Positions 33,023-45,475 of a stretch of DNA of 64,000 nucleotides are shown here, one piece after another. The stretch is taken from assembly GCA_947623455.1 (NCBI GenBank), contig OX392527.1, positions 31,736,201 to 31,800,200 of the forward strand. Reading direction: 5' to 3'. Each line of letters starts with the position of its first letter. Positions within the stretch are counted from its first letter, which is position 1. The position numbers and the translations under genes were made by a program. The notes under the pieces are model-generated. The model was not told the DNA's origin. It saw nothing but the letters and a program-made list of their open reading frames with translations, and searched no databases. The DNA is from Mimachlamys varia. Taxonomy: Eukaryota; Mollusca; Bivalvia; Pectinida; Pectinidae.

Positions 33023-36000
33023 AGTCTGTCTGTGATGACACGTTTTGTATTGTTTGTCTGTGATAACACATTATGAAGTGTCTGTCTGTGTTGACACGTT
33101 ATGAGGTGTCTGTCTGTGATGACACGTTATGAAGTGTGTGTCTATGTTGACACGTTATGAAGTGTCTGTCTATGTTGACACGTTATGAAGTGTCTGTCTG
33201 TGATGACACGTTATGAAGTGTCTGTCTATGTTGATACGTTATGAGGTGTCTGTCTGTGGTGTCACGTTATGAAGTGTCTGTCTGTGATGACACGTTTTGT
33301 ATTGTTTGTCTGTGTCGACACGTTATGAAGTGTCTGTCTGTGTTGACACGTTATTAATTACCTGTCTGTGTTGACACGTTATGAAGTGTCTATCTGTGTT
33401 GACAAGTTATGAAGTGTCTATCTATGTTAACACGTTATGAAGTGTCTGTCTATGTTGACACGTTATGATGTGTCTGTCTGTGTTGACACGATATGAGGTG
33501 TCTGTCTGTGATGACACGTTTTGTATTGTTTGTCTGTGATGACACGTTATGAAGTGTCTGTCTGTGTTGACACGTTATGAAGTGTCTGTCTGTGTTGACA
33601 CGTTATGAGGTGTCTGTCTGGGATGACACGTTATGAAGTGTCTGTCGGTATTGACACGTTATGAGGTGTGTGTCTGTGTTGACACGTTATGAGGTGTCTG
33701 TGTGTGTTGACACGTTATGAGGTGTATGTCTGTGATGACACGTTATGAATGAAGTGTCTGTCTGTGTTGACACGTTAGGAAGTGTCTGTCTGTGTTGACA
33801 CGTTATGGAGTGTCTGTCTGTGTTGACACGTTATGGAGTGTTTGTCTGTGTCGACACGTTATGAAGTGTCTGTCTGAGATGACACGTTATGAAGTGTCTA
33901 TCTGTGTTGACACGTTATGGAGTGTTTGTCTGTGTCGACACGTTATGAATTGTCTGTCTGTGTTGACACGTTATGAAGTATCTGTCTGTGTCGACACGTT
34001 ATGATGTGTTTGTCTGTGATGTCACGTTATGAAGTGTCTGTCTGTGTTGACACGTTATGAAGTGTCTGTCTATGTTGACACGTTATGAAGTGTCTGTCTA
34101 TGTCGACATGTTATGAATTGTCTGTCTGTGATGAACCGTTATTAAGTGTCTGTCTGTGTCGACACGTTATGAAGTGTCTGTCTGTGTCGACACGTTATGA
34201 AGTGTCTGTCTGTGTCGACACGTTATGAAGTGTCTGTCTGTGTCGACACGTTATGAAGTGTCTGTCTGTGTTGACACGTTATGGAGTGTCTGTCTGTGAT
34301 GACACGTTATGAAGTGTCTGTCGGTGTTGACACGTTATGAGGTGTCTGTCTGTGTTGACACGTTATGAGTTGTCTGTCTGTGTTGACACGTTATGAGGTA
34401 TGTGTCTGTGTTGACACGTTATGAATTACCTGTCTGTGTTGACACGTTATGAAATGTCTACCTGTGTTGACACGTTATGAAGTGTCTAACTGTGATGACA
34501 CGTTTTGTATTGTTTGTCTGTGATGACACGTTATGAAGTGTCTGTCTGTGAAGATACGTTATGAAGTGTCTGTCTGTGTTGACACGTTATGAAGTGTCTG
34601 TCTGTGTTGACACGTTATGAGGTGTCTGTCTGTGATGACACGTTATGAAGTGTCTGTCTATGTTGACACGTTATGAAGTGTCTGTCTATGTTGACACGTT
34701 ATGAAGTGTCTGTCTGTGATGACACGTTATGAAGTGTCTGTCTATGTTGACACGTTATGAGGTGTCTGTCTGTGGTGTCACGTTATGAAGTGTCTGTCTG
34801 TGATGACACGTTTTGTATTGTTTGTCTGTGTCGACACGTTATGAAGTGTCTGTCTGTGTTGACACGTTATGAGGTGTGTGTCTGTGTTGACACGTTATGA
34901 ATTACCTGTCTGTGTTGACACGTTATGAAATGTCTATCTGTGTTGACACTTTATAAAGTGTCTGTCTATGTTGACACGTTATGAGGTGTCTGTCTCTGGT
35001 GTCACGTTATGGAGTGTCTGTCTGTGATGACACGTTTTGTATTGTTTGTCTGTGTCGACACGTTATGAAGTGTCTGTCTGTGTCGACACGTTATGAAGTG
35101 TCTGTCTTTGATGACACGTTATTAAGTGTCTGTCTATGTTGACACGTTATGAAGTGTCTGTCTATGATGACACGTTATGTGGTGTCTGTCTATGTTGACA
35201 CGATATGAAGTGTCTGTCTATGATGACACTTTATGTGGTGTCTGTCTATGTTGACATGTTATGAAGTGTCTGTCTGTGTCGACACGTTATGAAGTGTCTG
35301 TCTGTGTTGACACGTTATGAAGTGTCTGTCTGTATCGACACGTTATGAAGTGTCTGTCTATGTTGACACGTTATAATGTGTCTGTCTGTGTCGACACGTT
35401 ATTAAGTGTCTGTCTATGTCGACACGTTATGAAGTGTTTCTCTGTGATGACACGTTATGATGTGTTTGTCTGTGATGTCACGTTATGAAGTGTCTTTCTG
35501 TGTTGACACGTTATGGAGTGTCTGTCTGTGTTGACACGTTATGAAGTGTCTGTCTGTGTCGACACGGTATGAAGTGTCTGTCTGTGTTGACACGTTATGA
35601 AGTGTCTGTCTGTGATGACACGTTATTAAGTGTCTGTCTATGTTGACACGTTATGAAGTGTCTGTCTATGTCGACACGTTATGAAGTGTCTGTCTGTGAT
35701 GACACGTTATGATGTGTTTGTCTGTGATGTCACGTTATGAAGTGTCTGTCTGTGTTGACACGTTATGGAGTGTCTGTCTGTGTTGACACGTTATGAAGTG
35801 TCTGTCTGTGTCGACACGTTATGAAGTGTCTGTCTGTGTCGACACGTTATGAAGTGTCTGTCTGTGATGACACGTTATTAAGTGTCTGTCTATGTTGACA
35901 CGTTATGAGGTGTCAGTCTGTGTTTACACGTCATGAAATGTCTGTCTATGTTGACACGTTATGAAGTGTCTGTCTATGATGACACGTTATGTGGTGTCTG

Positions 36001-36205
36001 TCTATGTTGACACGTTATGAAGTGTCTGTCTATGATGACACGTTATGTGGTGTATGTCTATGTTGACATGTTATGAAGTGTCTGTCTGTGTTGACACGTT
36101 ATGAAGTGTCTGTCTGTGATGACACGTTATGATGTGTTTGTCTGTGATGTCACGTTATGATGTGTCTGTCTGTGATGACACGTTTTGTATTGTTTGTCGG
36201 TAATA
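33023..36205. repeat. 28-bp satellite array, about 113 copies
   Basis: Direct tandem repeat of GAAGTGTCTGTCTGTGTTGA plus CACGTTAT (28 bp). The middle alternates between GTGTTGACAC, GTGTCGACAC and GTGATGACAC. A marked variant with CGTTTTGTATTGTTTGTCTG recurs near 33046, 33296, 33516, 34504, 34812, 35040 and 36184, showing that longer blocks were duplicated. The 70-codon plus frame at 33792-34004 is a by-product. The left border coincides with PLE sequence. Confidence 0.97.
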
Positions 36206-36547
36206 ACACTTTGTGTATATGTAGTATCTCGCTGTGTGCTTACGCTGTGTAGTGTCTACTGTAAGTATAGTTGTCATTGCAATGATGGTAGATGATGAGA
36301 TATTTGTTTGATTAATGACCACATAGATATTTTAAAAGACAATTCCTTTGTGTTATTTTGGTTTTCTCTTTTTTTGTATGAATGACATTGCTGTCTATTA
36401 ACATTGATTTATTGTAGTTAATGTTTCTTTGCAGCATGGCATAGTTTGCAGACATATCATTTTCTGATACCTTAAACTGTCGTACACTCATATAATTTAT
36501 ATTGGAATTGATACATTATTTTTCCTGGCCACGCAATTTCAATATTT
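36206..36547. other. Unassigned spacer
   Basis: Sequence between the 28-bp satellite and the transposon; nothing recognised. Confidence 0.4.
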
Positions 36548-36578
36548 ACGAAAGCCGATTAGTTCCACAAGAAAAAAA

Positions 36579-36815
36579 ATATTTATCTCGTTATTACGAG
36601 AAACGTTATGTCGTTATTATGACTTCCGCTAAGTCGTTATTACGAGATACGTTATCTCGTTATTACGAGATACGCTAAGTCGTTATTACGAGATACTCTA
36701 AGTCGTTATTACGAGATACGTTATCTCGTTATTACGAGATACGTTATCTCGTTATTACGAGTTACGCTAAGTCGTTATTACGAGATACGTTATCTCGTCA
36801 TTACGACATAGGTTA
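36579..36815. repeat. Left subterminal palindromic repeats
   Basis: Tandem alternation of ATCTCGTTATTACGAGATAC with GCTAAGTCGTTATTACGAGA. Each unit centres on TCTCGTTATTACGAGA, an imperfect palindrome (arms TCTCGT/ACGAGA). The same units in the opposite sense make the right end. Clustered subterminal motifs of this kind are commonly transposase binding sites; that role is inferred. Confidence 0.9.
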
Positions 36816-37593
36816 TGGGGGATGGCATTTACTGGAATCAGTATTTAAATGTCGAATAAGACAAGAAATAATACGTGTTTTGAAAAAAAAATGTCTGTTT
36901 ATCAACGAATTTTTTTTTTATTTATCGCTTACCCGAAAAGTAGACTAAAATAAAGGTACATTGTCATTTTAAATGTAATTGTTAAAAACATATTATCCAT
37001 TTAGCCATGGAAGGCGAACAATCGCACTCAGTTGAATAGGCTTTCATCCCAGTATGCTTCTGCCCAAATAATACCCTGGCACTGGTTTTAATATTCATGA
37101 GAATGCAATTGTAATTTAATTACACTTGACCATTTGGCATTGGATATACATGAATGTTACTTATTTGAACAAACTTTCTAGCCCTTCATCCCAGCATGTT
37201 ACTGGTCGAATGCAATTATTATGGGCCTCTTGGTTATTGAGACCACAGGGATCTGAGAATTTATTACAGCTAGTTTTGGACCTAAACTAGGATGTTTAGA
37301 GTAATTTTACACTTTGGGAGGGGGGGGGTGATCAATTTTCAATAAAAATGCCCCCTCGATGGTCATGAAGGCTAAAGGGTGGAAATCTTTCGAGTGCGAA
37401 AAATCGACCCCCACCTACCTGTATTGCATCAAAATCACATTTCTAGTTGAGGAACGAATAATTAGGTATGCAACTTGATTGCAAAAGATATCTTAGTAAA
37501 GCATAAAATTTACAATGGGGCACTGTGACGTCGCTATGATTATGACGTCATACACGCAGTTTTTACTCGGTGTTTCTAAAAGTAGAAACATCA

Positions 37594-37862
37594 GGGCCCG
37601 TATTCATGAAACCGTTCTCATGCTCAAGCATGAATTTTGTGCTCAAGCCTAATTTCTTATTCAGACTATAATTTATATCAAAATCTACTTTTGACAAAGT
37701 TTTGAAAAAAAGTTGAAGAGATGTTGAGTCGAAAGCTGTTTTCAACATTCATAATGATTTTTTGACTCTTTGACATGATTAAGGTGAGTTTCAAGAAAGC
37801 TGACTTGAGCACATGTACAGAACCCATGCTTGAGCATGAGTACGGTTTCATGAAAACGGACC
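37594..37862. mobile_element. MITE, ~269 bp, terminal repeat GGGCCCGTATTCATGAAACC
   Basis: The left end (GGGCCCGTATTCATGAAACC, then GTTCTCATGCTCAAGCATG) and the reverse complement of the right end (GGTCCGTTTTCATGAAACCG, then TACTCATGCTCAAGCATG) are inverted repeats of about 50 bp, with a second GTGCTCAAG repeat inside. The terminal repeat has its own small palindrome CATGCTCAAGCATG. Another copy of the same element forms 61096-62544. No ORF of its own; target duplication here unclear. Confidence 0.88.
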
Positions 37863-38961
37863 TAGGTCAATATTATACAATTGTTTCATTGGTACTTAGG
37901 GGAACAGTCACATCATTGCTCCGAGGTAGCAGGGGGGACCTAGGGAACTGTTGCCCAAGGCCGAAGGCATAGACAATTTCATCTTTATTATTGTCCGTGT
38001 AAAATTTTAATCACCAGTGCATAAGAATTGTATGTTAATGACTGTATTTCAACATTTTGATTTAAACCTACAGTTATTGAAATGTTAAATTACATTGATA
38101 TCACAAATTTTAGTACGTTAAAGATGCGAGTCCTGAAAAATTATTTTGCTAAATGCCGCTTGAATTGACCCCGGATCAACGGAATAAACATCACCGCACA
38201 ATTTCCGCGAATGTAACAGTTTTTGATTTAAACATATTTTATTTTTGTATAAAATATATACAATGGGTTTGGGCACAAGTTTACTAACTTATATGAAGCC
38301 CTTTCCAAATAAAATTTAACAATAATCATATATCTACAAGACGACATTTGACAATATACATACAATTTATTTACAGGAGGACATGTTTAAAATGTTTAAG
38401 AGAGACGGAGAGAGAGATTTTCTTTGATTTAATTTTACATAATATGGGTAATCGTTTCCGACACCGACGTAACAGTACCATGCAACAGTCGACTGTTGCA
38501 CCCTGGCGTAACTTTACCAGGTTTCAGTCTTTTTGTGGATTTTGTATTCATCAAAACAGTAAAAAAAACACTTCAAATATATTAAAATAAAGAGTCACGA
38601 AATAAAATAAAATATCGACCTCAACGTGACCAAATTCAGCCAATGAGAATTGGGGAAAATCGGACCATATCTAATACAAACATATATATTTTTTTTAAAG
38701 TATGTGAGCACACGCGCCGTGACGCCTATATGTAAGAGCACCAAAGTTAAAAAAAAAACAAGTGAATTCAGGGTAATTTTGTTTTTAATTCAAGAGCACC
38801 CTTGAAATATATCCTGTGATTTTAAATTCGTTCAAAATGTACAGTACCGGGAGAATAAACAAGCCTCCCCTCTTAGCCCCACCCACCATCCCACCCAGCC
38901 CCCTTTGCGCGCTACGGGCCTGTTTGCTGCTATTGCGAATTATATCATCACGTTATAACAA

Positions 38962-39275
38962 CATTGCGTATCTCGTAATAACGACTTAGCGTAACTCGTA
39001 ATAACGAGATAACTTATCTCGTAATAACGACTTAGCGTATCTCGTAATAACGAGATAACTTATCTCGTAATAACGACTTAGCGTATCTCGTAATAACGAG
39101 ATAACGTATCTCGTAATAACGACTTAACGTTTCTCGTAATAACGACTTAGCGTATCTCGTAATAACGAGATAACGTATCTCGTAATAACGACTTAACGTT
39201 TCTCGTAATAACGACTTAAGTAAAGCGTATCTCATAATAACGACTTAGCTTAACTCGTTATAACGAGATAAATAT
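38962..39275. repeat. Right subterminal palindromic repeats
   Basis: Reverse-complement counterpart of 36579-36815: units of GTATCTCGTAATAACGAGAT alternating with AACGACTTAGC. A 67-codon minus frame over it is a by-product of the repeat. Confidence 0.9.
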
Positions 39276-39308
39276 TTTTTTTTTCATGTGGTACTAATCG
39301 GCTTTCGT

Positions 39309-40061
39309 AAATATTTGATAGGAAACACTAATGCTGTTTTGTTATGTCTACTACTGTTGGGCCGAGAGATGTAAGAAATAGCAGCTGACTAATCATACTG
39401 AAACTGGCCGTCAATATAGACCACTTGTCCCAGCTGTAATGGTCCTTCATATTTGGCTTAAAATAGGATTCCAGATATACGTTACTTCCACCAATGACTT
39501 CCCCTATTTATATATATGTCATATATATGAATAGGGACGGAATATATCGTCCGAATCTATACACATGGTAACAATGTCATATTAAATGAGGTCATCTAAT
39601 CCATGTTTACTGTTAACCATTAGAGTTAAGGGGTTCATTTGTGAATCAAGGAATCACTGTAAGGTAATTGAAGTCATCTAACGCCTCTCCCATCGTGGTA
39701 GAGAGGTTTAACGCCGCGTCTCTGTTCGTTTATCGCATTCCAGAAAATGACAAACATGATCAGTGGTCATTAATCTGTTTTTTCCTATCGAACTGAAGTG
39801 TACATTTCAATAATATACAATAATCGTTCGATGCCCTTTTACAAAGAGTGGCCGGTCGTTCCACCTTACGGAACCAAAAAGTATCAATCTATCTCAGAAG
39901 ACCGTCTGTCACACAATTAATTAAAACCTATGAACTGTAATATCGCATACGGTAAAGCCTACCGGATATACAACAAAATATATCAATATTAAGACAAAGA
40001 GGTCATTGTCAAGGAAACATAGCATCACGCTGTTAACAACACTCTACTAAAAAATTGTTAC
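39309..40061. other. Unassigned DNA with a 35-bp AT-rich palindrome
   Basis: At 39502-39536 CCCTATTTATATATATG and CATATATATGAATAGGG form a near-perfect inverted repeat (16 of 17 pairs) around one base. The rest is unrecognised. Confidence 0.6.
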
Positions 40062-43000
40062 ATATCAGTCAACATGTCAATGGAAAAGACCACATATCTT
40101 CTATCTGGTTATAGTATACAACATAACATTGTCAACTTGTCAATGGAAAAGACCACATATCTTCTATCTGGTTATAGTATACAACATAACATTGTCAAAT
40201 TGCCAATGGAAAAGACCGCATATCTTCTATCTGGTTATAGTATACAACATAACATTGTCAACTTGTCAATGGAAAAGATCACATATCTTCTATCTGGTTA
40301 TAGTATACAACATAACATTGTCAACATGTCAATGGAAAAGACCACATATCTTCTATCTGGTTATAGTATACAACATAACATTGTCAACATGTCAATGGAA
40401 AAGACCACATATCTTCTATCTGGTTATAGTATACAACATAACATTGTCAACTTGTCAATGGAAAAGATCACATATCTTCTATCTGGTTATAGTATACAAC
40501 ATAACATTGTCAACTTGTCAATGGAAAAGACCACATATCTTCTATCTGGTTATAGTATACAACATAACATTGTCAACATGTCAATGGAAAAGACCACATA
40601 TCTTCTATCTGGTTATAGTATACAACATAACATTGTCAACTTGTCAATGGAAAAGACCACATATCTTCTATCTGGTTATAGTATACAACATAACATTGTC
40701 AACTTGTCAATGGAAAAGACCACATATCTTCTATCTGGTTATAGTATACAACATAACATTGTCAACTTGTCAATGGAAAAGACCGCATATCTTCTATCTG
40801 GTTATAGTATACAACATAACATTGTCAACTTGTCAATGGAAAAGACCACATATCTTCTATCTGGTTATAGTATACAACATAACATTGTCAACATGTCAAT
40901 GGAAAAGACCACATATCTTCTATCTGGTTATAGTATACAACATAACATTGTCAACTTGTCAATGGAAAAGACCACATATCTTCTATCTGGTTATAGTATA
41001 CAACATAACATTGTCAACTTGTCAATGGAAAAGACCGCATATCTTCTATCTGGTTATAGTATACAACATAACATTGTCAACTTGTCAATGGAAAAGACCA
41101 CATATCTTCTATCTGGTTATAGTATACAACATAACATTGTCAACATGTCAATGGAAAAGACCACATATCTTCTATCTGGTTATAGTATACAACATAACAT
41201 TGTCAACTTGTCAATGGAAAAGACCACATATCTTCTATCTGGTTATAGTATACAACATAACATTGTCAACATGTCAATGGAAAAGACCACATATCTTCTA
41301 TCTGGTTATAGTATACAACATAACATTGTCAACTTGTCAATGGAAAAGACCACATATCTTCTATCTGGTTATAGTATACAACATAACATTGTCAACTTGT
41401 CAATGGAAAAGATCACATATCTTCTATCTGGTTATAGTATACAACATAACATTGTCAACATGTCAATGGAAAAGACCACATATCTTCTATCTGGTTATAG
41501 TATACAACATAACATTGTCAACTTGTCAATGGAAAAGATCACATATCTTCTATCTGGTTATAGTATACAACATAACATTGTCAACTTGTCAATGGAAAAG
41601 ATCACATATCTTCTATCTGGTTATAGTATACAACATAACAGTATCAACTTGTCAATGGAAAAGACCGCATATCTTCTATCTGGTTATAGTATACAACATA
41701 ACATTGTCAACATGTCAATGGAAAAGATCACATATCTTCTATCTGGTTATAGTATACAACATAACATTGTCAACATGTCAATGGAAAAGACCACATATCT
41801 TCTATCTGGTTATAGTATACAACATAACATTGTCAACATGTCAATGGAAAAGACCACATATCTTCTATCTGGTTATAGTATACAACATAACATTGTCAAC
41901 TTGTCAATGGAAAAGACCACATATCTTCTATCTGGTTATAGTATACAACATAACATTGTCAACTTGTCAATGGAAAAGACCACATATCTTCTATCTGGTT
42001 ATAGTATACAACATAACATTGTCAACATGTCAATGGAAAAGACCACATATCTTCTATCTGGTTATAGTATACAACATAACATTGTCAACTTGTCAATGGA
42101 AAAGACCACATATCTTCTATCTGGTTATAGTATACAACATAACATTGTCAAATTGCCAATTGAAAAGACCACATATCTTCTATCTAGTTATAGTATACAA
42201 CATAACATTGTCAACTTGTCAATGGAAAAGACCACATATCTTCTATCTGGTTATAGTATACAACATAACATTGTCAACTTGTCAATGGAAAAGACCACAT
42301 ATCTTCTATCTGGTTATAGTATACAACATAACATTGTCAACTTGTCAATGGAAAAGACCACATATCTTCTATCTGGTTATAGTATACAACATAACATTGT
42401 CAACATGTCAATGGAAAAGACCACATATCTTCTATCTGGTTATAGTATACAACATAACATTGTCAACTTGTCAATGGAAAAGACCACATATCTTCTATCT
42501 GGTTATAGTATACAACATAACATTGTCAACTTGTCAATGGAAAAGACCACATATCTTCTATCTGGTTATAGTATACAACATAACATTGTCAACTTGTCAA
42601 TGGAAAAGACCGCATATCTTCTATCTGGTTATAGTATACAACATAACATTGTCAACTTGTCAATGGAAAAGATCACATATCTTCTATCTGGTTATAGTAT
42701 ACAACATAACAGTATCAACTTGTCAATGGAAAAGACCGCATATCTTCTATCTGGTTATAGTATACAACATAACATTGTCAACTTGTCAATGGAAAAGATC
42801 ACATATCTTCTATCTGGTTATAGTATACAACATAACATTGTCAACATGTCAATGGAAAAGACCATATATCTTCTATCTGGTTATAGTATACAACATAACA
42901 TTGTCAAATTGCCAATGGAAAAGACCGCATATCTTCTATCTGGTTATAGTATACAACATAACATTGTCAACTTGTCAATGGAAAAGACCACATATCTTCT

Positions 43001-44403
43001 ATCTGGTTATAGTATACAACATAACATTGTCAACATGTCAATGGAAAAGACCACATATCTTCTATCTGGTTATAGTATACAACATAACATTGTCAACTTG
43101 TCAATGGAAAAGATCACATATCTTCTATCTGGTTATAGTATACAACATAACATTGTCAACTTGTCAATGGAAAAGATCACATATCTTCTATCTGGTTATA
43201 GTATACAACATAACATTGTCAACATGTCAATGGAAAAGACCACATATCTTCTATCTGGTTATAGTATACAACATAACATTGTCAACTTGTCAATGGAAAA
43301 GACCGCATATCTTCTATCTGGTTATAGTATACAACATAACATTGTCAACTTGTCAATGGAAAAGATCACATATCTTCTATCTGGTTATAGTATACAACAT
43401 AACAGTATCAACTTGTCAATGGAAAAGACCGCATATCTTCTATCTGGTTATAGTATACAACATAACATTGTCAACTTGTCAATGGAAAAGATCACATATC
43501 TTCTATCTGGTTATAGTATACAACATAACATTGTCAACATGTCAATGGAAAAGACCACATATCTTCTATCTGGTTATAGTATACAACATAACATTGTCAA
43601 CTTGTCAATGGAAAAGACCACATATCTTCTATCTGGTTATAGTATACAACATAACATTGTCAACTTGTCAATGGAAAAGACCACATATCTTCTATCTGGT
43701 TATAGTATACAACATAACATTGTCAACTTGTCAATGGAAAAGACCACATATCTTCTATCTGGTTATAGTATACAACATAACATTGTCAACATGTCAATGG
43801 AAAAGACCACATATCTTCTATCTGGTTATAGTATACAACATAACATTGTCAACATGTCAATGGAAAAGACCACATATCTTCTATCTGGTTATAGTATACA
43901 ACATAACATTGTCAACTTGTCAATGGAAAAGATCACATATCTTCTATCTGGTTATAGTATACAACATAACATTGTCAACATGTCAATGGAAAAGACCACA
44001 TATCTTCTATCTGGTTATAGTATACAACATAACATTGTCAACTTGTCAATGGAAAAGATCACATATCTTCTATCTGGTTATAGTATAGTATACAACATAA
44101 CATTGTCAACTTGTCAATGGAAAAGATCACATATCTTCTATCTGGTTATAGTATACAACATAACATTATCAACTTGTCAATGGAAAAGATCACATATCTT
44201 CTATCTGGTTATAGTATACAACATAACATTATCAACTTGTCAATTGAAAAGATCACATATCTTCTATCTGGTTATAGTATACAACATAACATTGTCAACA
44301 TGTCAATGGAAAAGACCACATATCTTCTATCTGGTTATAGTATACAACATAACATTGTCAACTTGTCAATGGAAAAGACCACATATCATCTATCTGGTAA
44401 TAA
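40062..44403. repeat. 63-bp satellite array, about 69 copies, open in two plus-strand frames
   Basis: Highly homogeneous direct repeat of a 63-bp unit beginning CAACTTGTCAATGGAAAAGA, then CCACATATCTTCTATCTGGT, TATAGTATACAACATAACAT and TGT. Variation is limited to a few positions (ACTTG/ACATG, CCACA/TCACA/CCGCA, ATTGTC/AGTATC, rare AATTGCC). Because 63 is 21 codons and the unit lacks stops in two frames, ORFs of 1446 and 1319 codons arise (40074-44414, 40129-44088). I do not call them genes: in the longer frame every common variant changes the amino acid, no unique N-terminal domain or signal peptide precedes them, and both frames are equally open. The AGTATC variants at 41640, 42711 and 43404 are spaced 17 and 11 units, so blocks were duplicated. 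A 5-bp insertion (TATAG) at about 44083 shifts the register. Confidence 0.97.
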
Positions 44404-44410
44404 CTTCTAA

Positions 44411-44648
44411 GTAAGTTTCTCATTTTGAGAACTTGATGTTTACTTGGATGTGACAAAGATTTACATGGCGGATGTCGTCGCTGAAGCAGAAGACGCTTAC
44501 TCTTCCGGAACACCTGGTCTTATTCTCTTGTACTTTTACAGGAGTCTCCATGTAAATTTTTCCTTTGTTCATATTTTGTCTCTGGTTTAATCACCTTTGA
44601 GTTCGGATTATGTATGGTTTTGTGAACGCTTCGGTATTCTCTAATTTA
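44411..44648 (+). mobile_element. Penelope-like element, solo 3' UTR inside the 63-bp satellite
   Basis: Begins at the TTCTCATTTTGAGAAC hairpin, continues through TTTACTTGGATGTGACAAAG, the conserved block (about 44467-44510, with GGATGT and CTGAAG variants) and the tail (TTGAGTTCGGATTATG, then TTTTGTGAACGCTTCGGTAT, TCTCT). No RT sequence. Satellite units lie on the left, and a decayed unit lies on the right at 44655-44705. Confidence 0.92.
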
Positions 44649-44654
44649 TTTTAA

Positions 44655-44705
44655 GACATACAACATATAACTGTCAACATGTCAATAGATCTATCTGGTT
44701 ATAGT
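44655..44705. repeat. Decayed 63-bp satellite unit
   Basis: ATACAACATATAACTGTCAA then CATGTCAATAGATCTATCTG and GTTATAG match the satellite unit with one internal deletion (the GAAAAGACCACATATCTTC stretch is mostly gone). This shows the satellite once extended beyond the PLE tail. Confidence 0.8.
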
Positions 44706-45348
44706 AACTTAGAAAGACATGCATCAGGTCAATATATATATAATTAAGTTGATAAGGCAACATTGCACATCTTTGGTTACAACAATGGGAAAAACACATC
44801 GCTAAGCTCAGAGATCAGAAGCAGTATGCCTTTTTTTGATTCAGCATCATTTCCTACCAACATACAGATAGTCGAAAATAAGTTAGCCACCTCAAAATTA
44901 AGTAAGCCACATCACATTTAAGTAAGCCACGTCGAAAGCATTTTTATTCCTATAGTTTAAGCTTTACAGATTAAACTTGATGTCTGGAAATAACAAATGC
45001 TCAACATACAATTGTACAGGACAATAGCGTCGTGAATCAATACACTAATAAATTGGTCTGGTTTAATGCATGACTATGACGTTTGGTGTTCATATGTATT
45101 CCAACAATAACCAAAATCAATCATTAATGGCTTAATCTTTTTTATGTTCATATCTATTCGTTATATGGTACATTATTAATACCTGAAAAGGAAACAAAAG
45201 TATCAACCATTGACCCTAGCTACATGAATGAAGTAATTTGAACAACAGACCACAAACTAAGGGAATAGGAGAAGGGTATTAGATTTGGATGTTGTGGAAA
45301 CAGGGATTAATAATATATCAACGTAAGTGCCACCTTTTGTTGTTAATA
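44706..45348. other. Unassigned DNA
   Basis: Contains three loose repeats of AAGTAAGCCAC(A/G)TC near 44879-44937. Nothing else supported. Confidence 0.4.
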
Positions 45349-45475
45349 TTATATTTCGATACTGTCAATCGGCATTCTGTGATTGTTGAAAATGTGGATA
45401 GCCACAGAAGAAGCGATGTTGATAAAGACATTTAGGAGTTTGCATGCTGTAAAGATATTTACATCCAACCTCCCT

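Larger units (their letters stand above)
36548..39308. mobile_element. Non-autonomous DNA transposon, ~2.76 kb, with long terminal inverted repeats
   Basis: The left end (36548: ACGAAAGCCGATTAGTTCCA, then CAAGAAAAAAAATATTTATC and TCGTTATTACGAG) and the reverse complement of the right end (39308: ACGAAAGCCGATTAGTACCA, then CATG, an A-run, ATATTTATCTCGTTATAACG) match over about 50 bp and then continue as subterminal arrays of the same unit in opposite orientation. The flanks CAATATTT and AAATATTT could be an imperfect 8-bp target duplication (hAT-like), but the border could also lie a few bases further out in AATATTT. No transposase ORF is present; the 80-codon frame at 38348-38590 has no recognisable motif. 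A MITE (37594-37862) sits inside. Class not settled. Confidence 0.85.

Noticed and set aside
33023..36205. CRISPR array
   Set aside because: The 28-bp units abut each other with no unique spacers, and no cas-like gene or prokaryotic context exists. The same holds for the other arrays.
40074..44414. 1446-codon ORF as a repeat-protein gene
   Set aside because: The unit is a multiple of three with no stop in two frames, variants are mostly amino-acid changing, and there is no unique N-terminal region, signal peptide or upstream gene structure. Treated as satellite.
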